Shown: positions 11,205-22,589 of the stretch, one piece after another
How positions within the stretch are numbered: the first letter of the stretch is position 1
How the letters are laid out: each line of letters opens with the position of its first letter
Assembly (NCBI GenBank): GCA_028015205.1
Contig: CM051514.1
Location: 4,588,001 to 4,652,000, forward strand
Source: Mytilisepta virgata
Lineage: Eukaryota > Mollusca > Bivalvia > Mytilida > Mytilidae
Direction: 5' to 3'
Length of the DNA: 64,000 nt
The notes under the pieces: generated by a model
What the model saw: only the letters and a program-made list of their open reading frames with translations
What the model was told of the DNA's origin: nothing
Database searches by the model: none
Program-made: the position numbers and the translations under genes

Positions 11205-11987
11205 ATATATTTTCTCAAGAAAAAGGGGATGGGTTTCTGTTTTCATGTTCTGCCTGCAAACACTTAAAACCCCTTTGTTTTCATGTTCTGGCTACAAACA
11301 CTTAAGCTTTCAGGTCATGTTTTGAAACTTCAGGATATTCAGTCTAAAGTTCCTTTTTGTTTTCTGTAAATATTATGGTTTCATTTTTCTATTTTTCAGT
11401 TTTTTCAAAAGGGGTGGGGTGGCTTATAGTTTTGCAGTAAATGAAAAATGCTTTCTGCAAATGCTGCAAAACTTAAGAATACTCTTTCTATTTATGTTTT
11501 AAACACGGCCACGAATCTCTCTATTCATATCCATTGCCAGAGATCTGAAAATAACATTTTGAAAGCAAATTTTTAAAATGTAAGATGAGACAAATACTTT
11601 TACTAAATACAGGATATTTTGAAAATCCTTTGATGTAGAAACATCAAATATGGTCCATTGTAAGTACTAATGAAGTGCTACCTGACAGATACAAAATCAT
11701 GTGACCTTTATTGTATCATTATCGGCCGACAGGTCTTGCACATTTGTCGTGTTTGTGCATTCAGTTGTAAAAATATATACATGTTGTACATATTTATTTT
11801 GTTTTTGTTTTTAATTTTTGTAAGTAAGTTTTCCTTCATTTAAAAAATACACCTTATTTTCAGGTATTTGAACCATGATTACCAATATCTAAATCAATAT
11901 ACCAGTCATGAACATTTAAAATACCTCTTAACATTAAATTTCATTAAAAAAATGTTGTTTACCAATTACAAATAGGGCTATACAAAA

Positions 11988-14435
11988 ATGTTTTTCTGTT
12001 CAAAATGCCAACAAGAAGTCAGACTTTTTTCAAAGTTAATAAGTCATTATCGCTTTGCTCATGGACATGAGCAGGGCTTTTTTTTAATATGTTCTGTGGA
12101 AGGGTGTGAAAAACAATATAACAATGTGGATTCTTACCTAAAACATGTAAAGAGAAAGCATAAAGTGTTTTATCAGGGAAATTTTTCAAAGTTCAGAGAT
12201 GAAAATAGAACTGGTGATATTGCAGATTGTCTTATGGAAGTCAATGAGGATGAAACTGAAGACTCACAATTAATACAAAATGCATGTATGAATCATGGAA
12301 ATGCTGATTTTTCTCAAATTGATTTTCAGAAAAGATTTGGTATTTTTTTCTTACAACTTCGAGAAACATATAAATTGTCCTCAAAAGTTTTACCGGTAGT
12401 TATAAATGAAATTTTAACTATGATCAGCCACCATCAAGCAAGTTTGTCTCATTCTTTGGTTACTTTAGCTGCAGAAGATGTATTGGATCAAATCCATATT
12501 GACAAATTTAAGCAAATTTTGAATGAAAAATCTGCAATTGAAAATGCTCTAAGTAATTTAGATTCTGAATACAAAATTAACAAGTTTGCACGATTTCATT
12601 TGAATTATGTGAAACCTATTGAATTTAAACCAGATAGAAATCAAGCTGACACATACCAGTATGTACCAGTACTTGAAACAATCAAGAACTTGCTTTCACA
12701 TGATGATGTTTTTTCTTATGTAATAAACAGCCATAAATCCCATGATGGTATACTAAGAGATTTTTGTGATGGTGACATTTACTCTAGAAACCCATTTTTT
12801 CGTGACAACCCAAGTGCACTGCAGGTCATGTTGTTTTTTGACGAATTTACAGCGGCAAATCCTCTTGGACATCAGGTTAAAAACTACAAGATAGCTGGTT
12901 TTTATATGCTTCTTGGAAACCTTCCTCCAAAGTACAGATCCCAGTTGTACTGCATTCAGCTTGTTGCTCTTTGTCATTCCACAACATTGAAAAGAAATGG
13001 TTTTGCCAAAATTTTAGAACCTCTAATAAGTGATCTTAAGTTACTAGAAACTGATGGCATTTCCATTTCAAAAAATAATGTTGAACATTTACTGTATGGG
13101 ACATTAAGTGTATTAATTGCTGACAACCTTGGTGCACATGGTATAGGAGGTTTTATGGAGTCATTTACCACACTTCGAAATTGTCGTTTCTGTTTTATTG
13201 ATAGAGATCGTATGCAGACAAAATTTGATTGTTTTAATTTAAATTTGAGAACTGTACAAATGTACAATGAGCAGACAAGACTTGTACAAGATGATGCTAC
13301 GCTTGCTTCGGTCTATGGAGTTAAATTTTCCTCCCCACTAAATGATCTAGACCAGTTTCATGTCATACATGGCATGCCCTCTGACATTGCCCATGATTTG
13401 TTTGAAGGAGTGGTTTGTGATGTCATGACAAATGTCATCAAACATTGCGTAGTTCAGGGGTATTTCAGTCTTCAAGATTTAAACGAGATCATTACAAGAT
13501 TTAAGTTCTCAGATATAGATAAAAGTAACAGACCCGCCAAGGTCAAAGAAGTTCTACGAACTTTTAAAGTTCATCAGTCAGCATCCCAGACATGGTGTTT
13601 TGTACGATTTTTACCTTTGTTTATTGGCAACAAAGTTCCTGTAAATGATCAGAAATGGGAATCACTTCTTCTTCTTAGAGATATGCTTTTGTATGTTTGT
13701 GCACCTGCTTTGAACAGAGGCCATATCTTATCCATGTCTGATATAATTAATGAATTTCATGAGAGTTATCGTGCTAGTTTTCAAGATGATTCAGTGAAAC
13801 CAAAATTTCACTATACATTGCATTATCCTCATTTAATGTGTGAGTTTGGACCACTTCTTCATCTTCAGACTTTACGTTTTGAGGCCAAACATAATTATTT
13901 TAAAGAACTAGTGTTTAGATCAAAGAATAAGAAAAATATGTGCAAATCCTTAGCTGAGAGACACCAATACTATACGAGCTCTTTTAACACAGGTGGTAAA
14001 TTCCTATCAAGTGGTAGGGTTGATTCTACAGGTGGCAACTCCGTACCTATTGTGATGTTAAATAATGACTTTCAGCGTCTTCTTATTGGCATTGTACAAG
14101 GAGATGAAGTATTTCTATGCAATTCAGTTGAATTTCTTGGAATTACGTATTGGAAAAACACTTGTGTAATCACTGGTTTGGAGGGTTTCATGTACCAATT
14201 TAGTAAGATCATTCATTGTGCAATAATTCAAGGTCAACCCTACTTATTGTGCCAGAAACTTCGAACTCGTTGCTTTGAAAGACATTTTCATGCATTCGCT
14301 GTTGAAGATACATTTCACTATGAGGTACTAAGGGTTTCAGAGATTCCTGAAACAAATCCGATTGGTATCTATGAACATCCAAATCCTGTATCTAGATACA
14401 AACTAGTTGTTCCCAAGTATAAAGTCTTAGTTTAG
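11988..14435 (+). CDS. CACTA/EnSpm-type transposase, 815 aa
   Basis: This single-exon reading frame should cut and rejoin the CACTG ends of the element in the nucleus. Residues 4-25 (C-x2-C-x12-H-x4-H) and 35-58 (C-x4-C-x12-H-x4-H) form two C2H2 fingers, probably for DNA binding. The core has the landmarks I know from animal EnSpm transposases: FFDEFTAANPLG (Asp about 285), a LLGNLPPKYRSQL block, ILEPLISDLKLLETDGI, LIADNLGAHGIGG (Asp about 379), NCRFCFIDRD, and MPSDIAHDLFEGV (Asp about 470, Glu about 473). Later come PKFHYTLHYPH and LRFEAKHNYFK. The acidic residues are the likely metal ligands, but I assign them by analogy only. The start ATG follows a plausible 3' splice site by 12 bases. 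No frameshift or stop breaks the frame, so it could be active. Confidence 0.85.
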   Translation: MFFCSKCQQEVRLFSKLISHYRFAHGHEQGFFLICSVEGCEKQYNNVDSYLKHVKRKHKVFYQGNFSKFRDENRTGDIADCLMEVNEDETEDSQLIQNACMNHGNADFSQIDFQKRFGIFFLQLRETYKLSSKVLPVVINEILTMISHHQASLSHSLVTLAAEDVLDQIHIDKFKQILNEKSAIENALSNLDSEYKINKFARFHLNYVKPIEFKPDRNQADTYQYVPVLETIKNLLSHDDVFSYVINSHKSHDGILRDFCDGDIYSRNPFFRDNPSALQVMLFFDEFTAANPLGHQVKNYKIAGFYMLLGNLPPKYRSQLYCIQLVALCHSTTLKRNGFAKILEPLISDLKLLETDGISISKNNVEHLLYGTLSVLIADNLGAHGIGGFMESFTTLRNCRFCFIDRDRMQTKFDCFNLNLRTVQMYNEQTRLVQDDATLASVYGVKFSSPLNDLDQFHVIHGMPSDIAHDLFEGVVCDVMTNVIKHCVVQGYFSLQDLNEIITRFKFSDIDKSNRPAKVKEVLRTFKVHQSASQTWCFVRFLPLFIGNKVPVNDQKWESLLLLRDMLLYVCAPALNRGHILSMSDIINEFHESYRASFQDDSVKPKFHYTLHYPHLMCEFGPLLHLQTLRFEAKHNYFKELVFRSKNKKNMCKSLAERHQYYTSSFNTGGKFLSSGRVDSTGGNSVPIVMLNNDFQRLLIGIVQGDEVFLCNSVEFLGITYWKNTCVITGLEGFMYQFSKIIHCAIIQGQPYLLCQKLRTRCFERHFHAFAVEDTFHYEVLRVSEIPETNPIGIYEHPNPVSRYKLVVPKYKVLV

Positions 14436-15162
14436 GTGTCTTTATCAATTACAATACTACAATGTTGCACACCAAGCAAAAACTAGAGTATCTGCGAGTT
14501 AATTCCTGCTGGTCTGAAAGGCTTAATAGTATAGGCATGTATATGTTTTATACCGTAAAATAGGCTAGTAGTTTTAACTACTCCGCACCTTAAACTGCAG
14601 GTAGACGGTACAGTTTTTGCTGTGCAATATGAAGTATGCAAGTCATTTAAGACTGTTGGATTAAGTTTTATGTTTGGCCTATTCCCATGATTAAAGACTG
14701 TTGAATTTAGTTTTATGGTTTGCCTATTCCCATGAATGTCACCATCAAAATAATCAAGCAATTGGGTTTGAAAGTCTCGTCATGTGATACTGAGATTTTA
14801 CAATAGAATTTCAATTTAAAAATGTTTTCTGCCAAAATATGATGTCAGAGTACTATGACGTAAAATGTTTGTTTTTTACGTCGTAGTTTTTTTTACTAAA
14901 ACGCAACTTGAGGATACAAATTATGTACCCGGAAGTTTGAAAATTTGAACGAGACTTACAAGTCCTGTTATGTACTATTTATTTGTATGTTTATAAATAA
15001 CGCTTAATTATGACATTATGTTTTGTATGTATGTATATAATCTATAAAGCACCACCTTCCCTTTAAATTTGTTTATCTAGAGATTTGTTATGTAGATTTT
15101 ATTGTTTTTTATTGTATTTTTGTAGTACATTTTTCCTTTTATTTTTTTAATGTAGATTAGTG
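14436..15162 (+). other. Intergenic spacer between transposase and second gene
   Basis: Non-coding. At about 14647-14736 a unit of roughly 50 bp (AAGACTGTTG..TT.AGTTTTATG...GCCTATTCCCATGA) is tandemly duplicated. The last 40 bases are T-rich and end in TTTTAATGTAG, a good acceptor just ahead of the next start codon. Confidence 0.5.
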
Positions 15163-18100
15163 ATGGATAGGAAATTTATAACTATTAAATTTGGAAGTCA
15201 AAACAAGAAAATAGCAGTGGAAGAAATCAATTATAGAACTATACTAGGTATAGTGAAAGAGAGATTTACTGTAAAATCCCCAGACATAAAATATTTTGAT
15301 ACTGATGTTGATGACTGGGTAGATTTTGATATAGATTCTGATGAATATGTGTCGGAAGTTAAAGTACTAAAATTGATAGTTAATGAAAAAGATGTCGCTG
15401 AGACGGATGACATACAGATATCGGCAGATAAAGATCAACCTTCAACACCCACACATACCCATATGCTAGATTCTCAGTTGCAAAGACCAGGTATGCCTAT
15501 TTCTACACCTAGCAGATCTTCAACACCTACGAGACCACTTACACCTTCATCATCATCATCATCAAGACCACTTACACCTTTATCATCATCATCATCATCA
15601 TCAAGACCACTTACACCTTCAACCTCTACATCTGCAACCACCTCATCTGACAATGCTTCAAAATGTTCTGCCAGAACCGCAGAGTACTACACCAATAAGT
15701 AAGTTCTTGCAATATTATTATCCATCGGAAATATACTAACGTAAACCGTCCCTAGGTCGTCACCGTCCCAGTCGTCATCAAGAAATCTCGCATTATTCTC
15801 GCTTCATTTTCGTGTTTTGAAAGTTTGTGAGCGCTTAATATGGACAACAATAAGTGTTCATTAAGTTGTGTGGGCTTTATCTAAAACAAAAGAAATGATT
15901 TAACAACTTTAGCAAGAGTGAATAATACATGACGACCTATGGACAGGGTGTATGGCGACTTACAGACGTGACTGTCCTGAAGTCGTCATGCAGACCCCTT
16001 GTGTCTTTCGACGATAATTACCCATATTTCTTAACCATGTTAATGTTTTAATGCCTAAAGTCCAAGGTAACTCGAATTCAATATAATTTTTCTTACTGTT
16101 TTTCAAAACTTCGTCCTTAAGCCGTCATATCATCACAGTGTATGGAAAAGTGCCGATCCCTGACGACCTATGGACGGTTTACGTTACATTTGTATCAACA
16201 CAATAATGTAGAAAATAGAATGACAAAGTTTATTACGTTAAAAATGTTTTTTGGTAACATTCTCGACCGACAATGGCAAAATTTTTGAAGTCTTGTACAT
16301 GTATTGTACCCAGGCCAGAGTACATTGGTATTTTAAAAGGTTTTATATATTTTATGTATTTTGAGCGAAAAAGGAATTGTCGTTAATTATCAGGATTTCA
16401 ATGAAAAGTGAAATCTTTTCTTTCACTTAGCAAATGGAAATCTTTTATCAATGAAATAAAAAAGATAACAATACCAGTAGACACATTTTAATATTCAAGG
16501 TCCTTAAATATTTTTCACATATTCAAATTCTGTGATTACTAATCCCATGTAAACACTCAAGCTATTTTATTTATCTTTTGATGTTATGAATGTATAGATA
16601 TATCTAACAAAATAATAGAACACCATGAGTTGAAGGCTTCACGATACTTCAAGATGAAGAACAACAACAAAAACATTATTCCATTGCTTATCTCACCATT
16701 TTACATGTATTATTTGAGTCATTGTCTCATGTACATTTATTCCATATCCTTTCATTTTCATTAATGGATATATGCATCATTATTTATATTGCAGCAAACT
16801 ATGGTGTAGACAGTATAAAATACCCAGATCCAGCATATCAAGATCAGTGTTGGTAAAACTTGAGAGCAAAGATGAACTTACTACTGCTGAGAGACGTAAT
16901 ATGTTGGATGGGGTTTATAATGATGTGACACGTTATAGTGGAGGAATGTACGTTAATGTATACAATTTGTATAATAATGATATCAGACGTCTATTAAAAA
17001 CACTGAGGGCAAATATTGATCAGTTGATTGATTTAATATAATAAAATGGATGAAAGGCAACCCCCACAATGACAGAAAACACAAACTAAAGAGAACCAGT
17101 TTACCAACCCCAACAGCAAACACACATATAAGTCTTAAATGTTAAGTGGACAATACTAGTAACTTCAGCTATACATTTTATTCACGTATTGACAGAAATT
17201 TCTTTTTAGATCATAGAAAATAAAAACAATGTCTTGAGATTCAAATGCACTTTCAAAATTCCCGTAAATGACAATTATTGAAAAATAAACAACAAATTCA
17301 CAAAGACATTCATAGGGCATTATATTGGTATCAATGTAAATCATTTCATGTGATTAAGTGGTTTCTATAGTAATTTATACAGTTGCCATCGAAATTCTGT
17401 TTTAATCGAAAAAAAAATTTCAGGTACCCAACATCTGAGATGTACGAAGATATTGTAGATGGCCTTATGAGAGAATATCCATATCTGCTGACATATAGAG
17501 ATTTACCACCAGCGGCTGCACGTGTGAGTCTTTAATTAATGTGCAAGACAACAAATGTAGTGTGTAAATAATTGCTATTAATTTGATAATGAATTTTAGT
17601 GAAACATGTGAAGGCATCATTCCATATTATCACATTATTTAAGAATCTCAAAAATGGTATTAATGAAGCGTTAACAACCCGTCAAAACAAAATATTGTTC
17701 TATATACAAATGAATATAATAAAATGAATAGATATTTGCACAGAAGTTCAATATATGGTATTAAAGAGGCAATATATTTTACTTTCCCTGTTGTTGATTT
17801 TATTTACACAAAATACAACAAGTAAAACATATATTATATGTTATTCAGGCAGGAAATATAGTCTGATATACTCTGTCTGAGACCTGAATTGCCTTATATT
17901 CAGATACACAACAAATAAACTGTATTTGTAGCATAATTATTGCTGAAAACCAACACAAAAATCATGCTAACGCTCTTTGACGTCATGTTTAATTTAAACC
18001 TTTGATTTTTGAGACATTTCATAAATTCTAGTTGAAAAAAAACAGTATAAAATGAAGAACAATTTTAAATGCTAGAAATACTGGCACTATCTTTCAGTTT

Positions 18101-20423
18101 GTGAAAAATGACTGAAAATTCCATACATCTATACTTTTAACTATTACTTAATTTTGTATTTTCCCTACATATTTAAATTTAAACAAGATCTAAGTATTTG
18201 CCACGTCTTGGTCAGGTAACAACAACCAATCTTTATCAAATTAATGAATAAATAAATACATTTATTTATATATTATAGGAATTCTGGAAAGACAAAATCA
18301 TATATAAATTCGGTAATGCAAGAAAAGTATTAGACAAAGATCACCCTGATGTAAAATTAAGGAAGAAAAATGTTGCAGGGAACACAGAGAAAAAAGCAGA
18401 AGAAATAACAACATTTACTTGGGGTCTTGCAAAGTACCTTCCAGAGTTACCAGTAACGGAAGACGATACATCCTTTGAAATCCATATTAAATGGCTGCAA
18501 AGGGAGTTTAAGAAGACTGATCCAGATACCGATGGTGTTGACACAAAAATGCAGCTTACTTTTCCGTATCGTCGGAAATTGGTGGTTGAGGAAAAAATAA
18601 GTGTGACAGATTTGCTTGAGCAATTTCCATGGCTAACTAGCAGACATGAGGTAATAATGTCCATAATTTTTACAGAATGAAATATATATGTTTTGAATCG
18701 GACTGAATATGCAATGTCAGACATACAAAATACAAAATTTATTTTAAAAACCAATCAAGAAAACATATGGGTCCTACAGTTTAAATGTTGTTTTTTTTTA
18801 ATTAATGGTAATATTTTACAAAATATCATATTACATTGTAAGAATCTTAAATCCTGAGAAAAATACATTGAAATATAGGGATAACAGGACATATATACAA
18901 TGACTGAATATTTCAATCACATTTCACTATTTCAGCAAACAACCCTAGTATAGAAATTAAGATTTCGGATAACCGTATGTACATATTTTTTTTTCAGTGA
19001 GTACATATTGTATTTATATTTCAGCTTCTCAAAGAATTTGAAAGATTAGAACCTAACACTGTGTCCAAAAATTTAGTAGAATTACTCACTGATGGCTTAC
19101 AGAAATACAGAAAGGCCATTGTAAGCCTTCTGAAGAAGAAGAAAAAACCAGATTTTTTATCTGAAATTGATCAGGCTAGCAGACATTTTAGGGCAGAAGG
19201 ACAAAGAAATTGTAAGTAGCTTTCGATACTATCGTTTTAAGCTCAAAATGGATCATTGGCATTTCTGCTATGGCCATAAATTTATTTTTTCACCATTATG
19301 ATTATGAGAAATTCAAAGGAAAGGACTTAATGTATATGAGAAAATAAAACAAATAAAGTAACAATGAAATAAGCTTTATGACCATTCTTGTTTAGCAGGT
19401 TGAATAATAAGAACACTATATGTTGGGTGATTTTACAATAATCTTGGTGCTTGCGATGGTTGATTATTTGATTGAAAAGATCCTGATGCTTGAGATGGGT
19501 GATTTTTTTAAAAAAAGATCCTGGTGCTCAAGATGGGTGATATTTTGATTAATACGATCCTGGTGCTCGAGATGGGTGACCTTTTTGAAAAGATCCTGGT
19601 GCTTGAGATGGGTGATTTTTTAAAAAAAAAATCCTGGTGCTCAAGATGGGTGATATTTTGAAAAATAAAATCCTGGTGCTTGAGATGGGTGATTTCTGGA
19701 TCCAGATTCCCATAATATTGAAATATTCAGTACAATTGCATAATACAGAATCAACCAACCAAAATGCTGAAGTTTATATTTATTTATTTGCTCTGTGCCA
19801 AACTTAGAATTTATTGACACAAAAGCAATGCCTCCCAACCATTTTGTTGTCATGTTGCTCCTTAAAACATTTGTACAGCATACCGCAATTTACAGTATAC
19901 ATTTTGAATTATCAACCATGGATACATTTGTATTTATGTTTTACTATACACACACTTAAACACATATTATTATTTTTTGACATGCCTATAATTGACAATT
20001 TGAAAAATAAACTAAATATAATGTTTATGACCATGATTTTTTTTAGATGCTGATGATTGTATGGCATTGGCTGGCATCCCTTTATTGTTTAAGGAAAAGC
20101 CAGATACACTTATGTGCAAAGGTGAAGGGGTTCCAATGGGCATCAAAATCAACAGCCAAATGATGACAATGGATGACAACTCATTTTCTGTGTACGCAGA
20201 AGAAACTGAAGTTTTTAAGTGTGATTCTTTTTTCGAGGCATACAGTGGACTGCTGGCTTGTATATATGTTATGAATCTTGCCTATCCTAAAGGTTTAGAC
20301 AAAACATTTTCTTTCGTGCAAAATATTTTATTAGGCCTTAGAGACGACACTTCAAAAAATACTGTAGACAGAAGAATTGTAAATGTATTATCTTTATTAA
20401 ATGCAGAAATTAAAAAGAGCTAA
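15163..20423 (+). CDS. SAMD3-like transposon-encoded protein, six exons, 574 aa
   Basis: Exons are 15163-15698, 16795-16947, 17424-17523, 18279-18650, 19025-19211 and 20047-20423. Every intron is GT-AG and all joins keep one frame (1,725 nt with stop). I chose ATG 15163; the codon before it is GTG. Residues 1-75 look like a PB1/ubiquitin-like fold (IKYFDTDVDDWVDFD). A Ser/Thr/Pro linker follows, coded by TCA repeats (RPLTPSSSSSSRPLTP). The body (YPTSEMYEDIVDGLMREYP, EFWKDKIIYKFGNAR, EITTFTWGLAKYLPELP, MQLTFPYRRKLVVEE) and the tail (LACIYVMNLAYPKGLDKTF) match the layout I recall for SAMD3-like proteins of fish and cnidarians. No SAM domain is obvious. Its place inside the element suggests an accessory role, perhaps binding the subterminal palindromes. 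That role is inference. Confidence 0.8.
15737..16186. mobile_element. Nested 450-bp MITE in intron 1 of the SAMD3-like gene
   Basis: About 24 bp of terminal inverted repeat (ACGTAAACCGTCC, one variable base, TAGGTCGTCA) occurs at 15739-15762 and reversed at 16161-16184, flanked by TA on both sides. Internal copies of TGACGACCTATGGAC (from about 15930) echo the ends. No coding capacity. TA duplications suggest Tc1/mariner-type mobilisation; that assignment is tentative. Confidence 0.75.
19430..19692. repeat. About 36-bp minisatellite in intron 5 of the SAMD3-like gene
   Basis: Seven units of GATCCTGGTGCTCAAGATGG / GTGATTTTTTAAAAAA type, alternating between GCTCAAG and GCTTGAG versions. The minus strand reads through several units as a degenerate peptide, but there is no start or splice evidence. 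Confidence 0.8.
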
Positions 20424-22120
20424 TTAATTTGACAGACATGGATCATAAAATATTATGTGATGCCCTATTTTCACAACATGTAAAAACTGTTATAATAAAG
20501 TAGACAACATGCTTAAAAGATGCTATATTTTTCCTTCTATAGACGTTAAAATATCATTTTCTGTTTGGCTAACTTAGCTCTATATACAGATATTTTACAA
20601 TAAGCTGCTTGTCAAAAGTATGGTAACTTATCATCCTTTATAAATAATTTCAAATTCTCCTAAAGTTGCTCTGGAAAACAATTGACTGTAATCTACATTT
20701 ACTTCATTTATAATGTTTTTTTTATTGTTTTTAGTTTTTTAATGGTGCATCATTTTTATCATCAACTATTTATACCTATCTTTTTTAAATGAAATACTCT
20801 ATCTAAAACAAACTTAGTTGTTTTCCTTACGCCTTAGTGTAACAAACATGAATGTTCTCCCAGTTATATCAGAAACACAATTTTCAGTATTTTTTCTGAT
20901 GTCTAGTTTATGAACTCCTTGTTTTTTGTTGTTGTTGTTTTTTAAATGACATTTTTGATTTTCAGGTTTTGAAAATGACATTTTTTCATGCGTTTTATTT
21001 CTTTAATATGCATTCATTTACCTGATATCATTCTACTTATTTTTGCAGAAAATTGTATACTTTCTACAATAGGCAATGCAAAGTTAATTCCTTGGTTCTT
21101 GGGCCATTTTTCAAAGAAATAATGAGAGAGTAAGGCATTAATTTTTATTTTTATTGCTAAAACAGTGAGGAGTTATCCTTTTGTACTGCACAAGTCTTTG
21201 CAAAAGAAACAGGGGAAGTAATGTTTTTCTTTTTTATTTTTGATTTGGCAATACAAAGGGACAATTAGGCACCCTTAAAGAAGATGAGGGGGCTGAGAAC
21301 CTAATATGTTTTATTCATTGGCATAATAGTCCACTGTTCATGCTATGAATTTGTTCAGTTGTGTTTTAAATTGAATATTAATCAAATAAATAGTATATGT
21401 TAGTAGTTTATAAAAACTGCCTTCCTCTTTTTGTTGAAAATGTTTTTAGTTTGTATGATTTTTTAAATTGAAATTTGTCATTTACATTCTTTGTAAATTA
21501 TTGTACATATTTTTTACAAAGCAATGTCTATTTGTAAAGCACTGATGTCTATCAGGGATTTTTGTTTTCATTTAAAGTAAAATCCATTAACAAAATCAAC
21601 ATTTAAAAAACATGCAATTGTGTTTTTTTTTGTCTGGTATTGCAATAAAATGATCCAAAAGCATTTGATTTGATAATATTTTTTTTATCAACAAGATATG
21701 GATTAAATGTATGAGTATTTTTAATCAGGATATTCCAACAAAATTTATGTGGTTCTTTTTATAGACACATTTTGGAAAAGGGATCAAACACATCACATAT
21801 GCTGTGTGTTTATCTTTAAAGGCAAAAACTCATAATGCACAACCACTTTCTTAACAATGAAACAGGAAAATTGATATTTACTGTTCTACAGTTTAACATT
21901 AATGGAACCAATAAAAGAAAACAAGTTCAAGCAAGAGTGGAAGGGAAAACAAAAAGGTATTCCAAGTTAGGTTGTTCTTGACTCAATATTTCAGATGTTT
22001 TCTTTGGGGCTACTGTCATTTGGAGAATACTGAAAAGAAACCAGACTGTTTCAAAACTTGAAACATTTTCCTGTATTTACCATGATATTTTGCAAGGAAC
22101 CCATAGCATGTTGCTTGCAG
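20424..22120 (+). other. Non-coding 3' part of the transposon
   Basis: About 1.7 kb, T-rich with many homopolymer runs and no exon-like frame. It holds the 3' end of the SAMD3-like transcript; AATAAAG at about 20495 is a candidate poly(A) signal 70 bases after the stop. The subterminal repeats begin at its right edge. Confidence 0.5.
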
Positions 22121-22574
22121 CTAGTATTTTTACTAGGCTAGAGGAGTTTTTCTACCAGAAGGACCTCATTTTGCTACTTGTACCTAGTATGTTCACTAGA
22201 AGAAAGGAGTACATTTACCAGACATTTCTAGTTTAATTACTTGCACCTAGTAATTGTACTAGGCAAGATGGGTATATTTCCTAGTAATACTTAGGTATAT
22301 TACTTGCACCTAGTAATTCAACTAGGCCAGGGAAGTACATTTACTAAGATTATCTAGTTTATTTACTTGTTCCTAGTAATTGCACTAGGTGAGAGGAGTA
22401 GAATTACCAGAACATGCAGAGTTAAATTACTCAAATCTAGTAAATTTACTAGGCAAAGGTGGTATTCTTACTAGTGATGACTAGTAGCTTTACTAGCTTT
22501 CCAAGTAAAATTACTTATAGCCTAGTATTCCCATGGACAGTAAGTTTACTAGTTTACCTAGTAAAATTTACTAG
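22121..22574 (-). repeat. Subterminal palindrome array, 63-bp period
   Basis: Sixteen-base palindromes of the form CTAGTANNNNNNACTAG start at 22121, 22184, 22247, 22310, 22373 and 22437, i.e. at steps of 63, 63, 63, 63 and 64 bp. Two more lie at 22481 and 22558 near the end. The segments between share ACTTGCACCTAG..., GAGGAGTA and ATTTACCAGA words. Subterminal repeats that bind an element-coded protein are typical of CACTA elements. At 10.5 bp per turn, 63 bp is six turns, so all sites would face the same side of the helix. Confidence 0.88.
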
Positions 22575-22589
22575 TTTTTTTTTTCAGTG
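22547..22589 (-). repeat. Right terminal inverted repeat
   Basis: Read inwards on the minus strand: CACTG, ten A, CTAGTAAATTTTACTAG, then GTAAACTAGTA. It pairs position for position with 9306-9348, including the 10-base spacer between CACTG and the first CTAGTA palindrome. Confidence 0.85.

Larger units (their letters stand above)
9306..22589 (+). mobile_element. Complete CACTA/EnSpm-type DNA transposon (13,284 bp)
   Basis: The left end begins CACTGAAAAAAA and the right end closes with ten T and CAGTG. TA lies immediately outside both ends (9304-9305 and 22590-22591), fitting a 2-bp target duplication. Terminal inverted repeats align without gaps over 43 bp (about 35 matches). Inside lie a small two-exon gene, an 815-aa transposase of the animal EnSpm kind, and a six-exon SAMD3-like gene. 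All frames and splice sites are intact. CTAGTA...TACTAG palindromes fill both ends, mainly the right. Terminal CACTG, subterminal repeats and more than one gene are known traits of CACTA elements. Intact coding suggests a young insertion. A nested MITE sits at 15737-16186. Confidence 0.88.

Noticed and set aside
14483..14761. Minus-strand frame of 92 codons after the transposase
   Set aside because: It covers a tandemly duplicated non-coding segment (HGNRQTIKLN / HGNRPNIKLN) with no start or splice context.
16948..17041. Extension of SAMD3-like exon 2 to a stop at 17041
   Set aside because: Reading through gives a truncated protein; the donor GTACGT at 16948 restores the conserved YPT segment in frame with all later exons.
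9306..22589. Tc1/mariner identity for the large element because of the TA duplication
   Set aside because: The CACTG termini, subterminal arrays, 815-aa zinc-finger transposase and multi-gene content fit CACTA/EnSpm; a 2-bp duplication is acceptable for that group.
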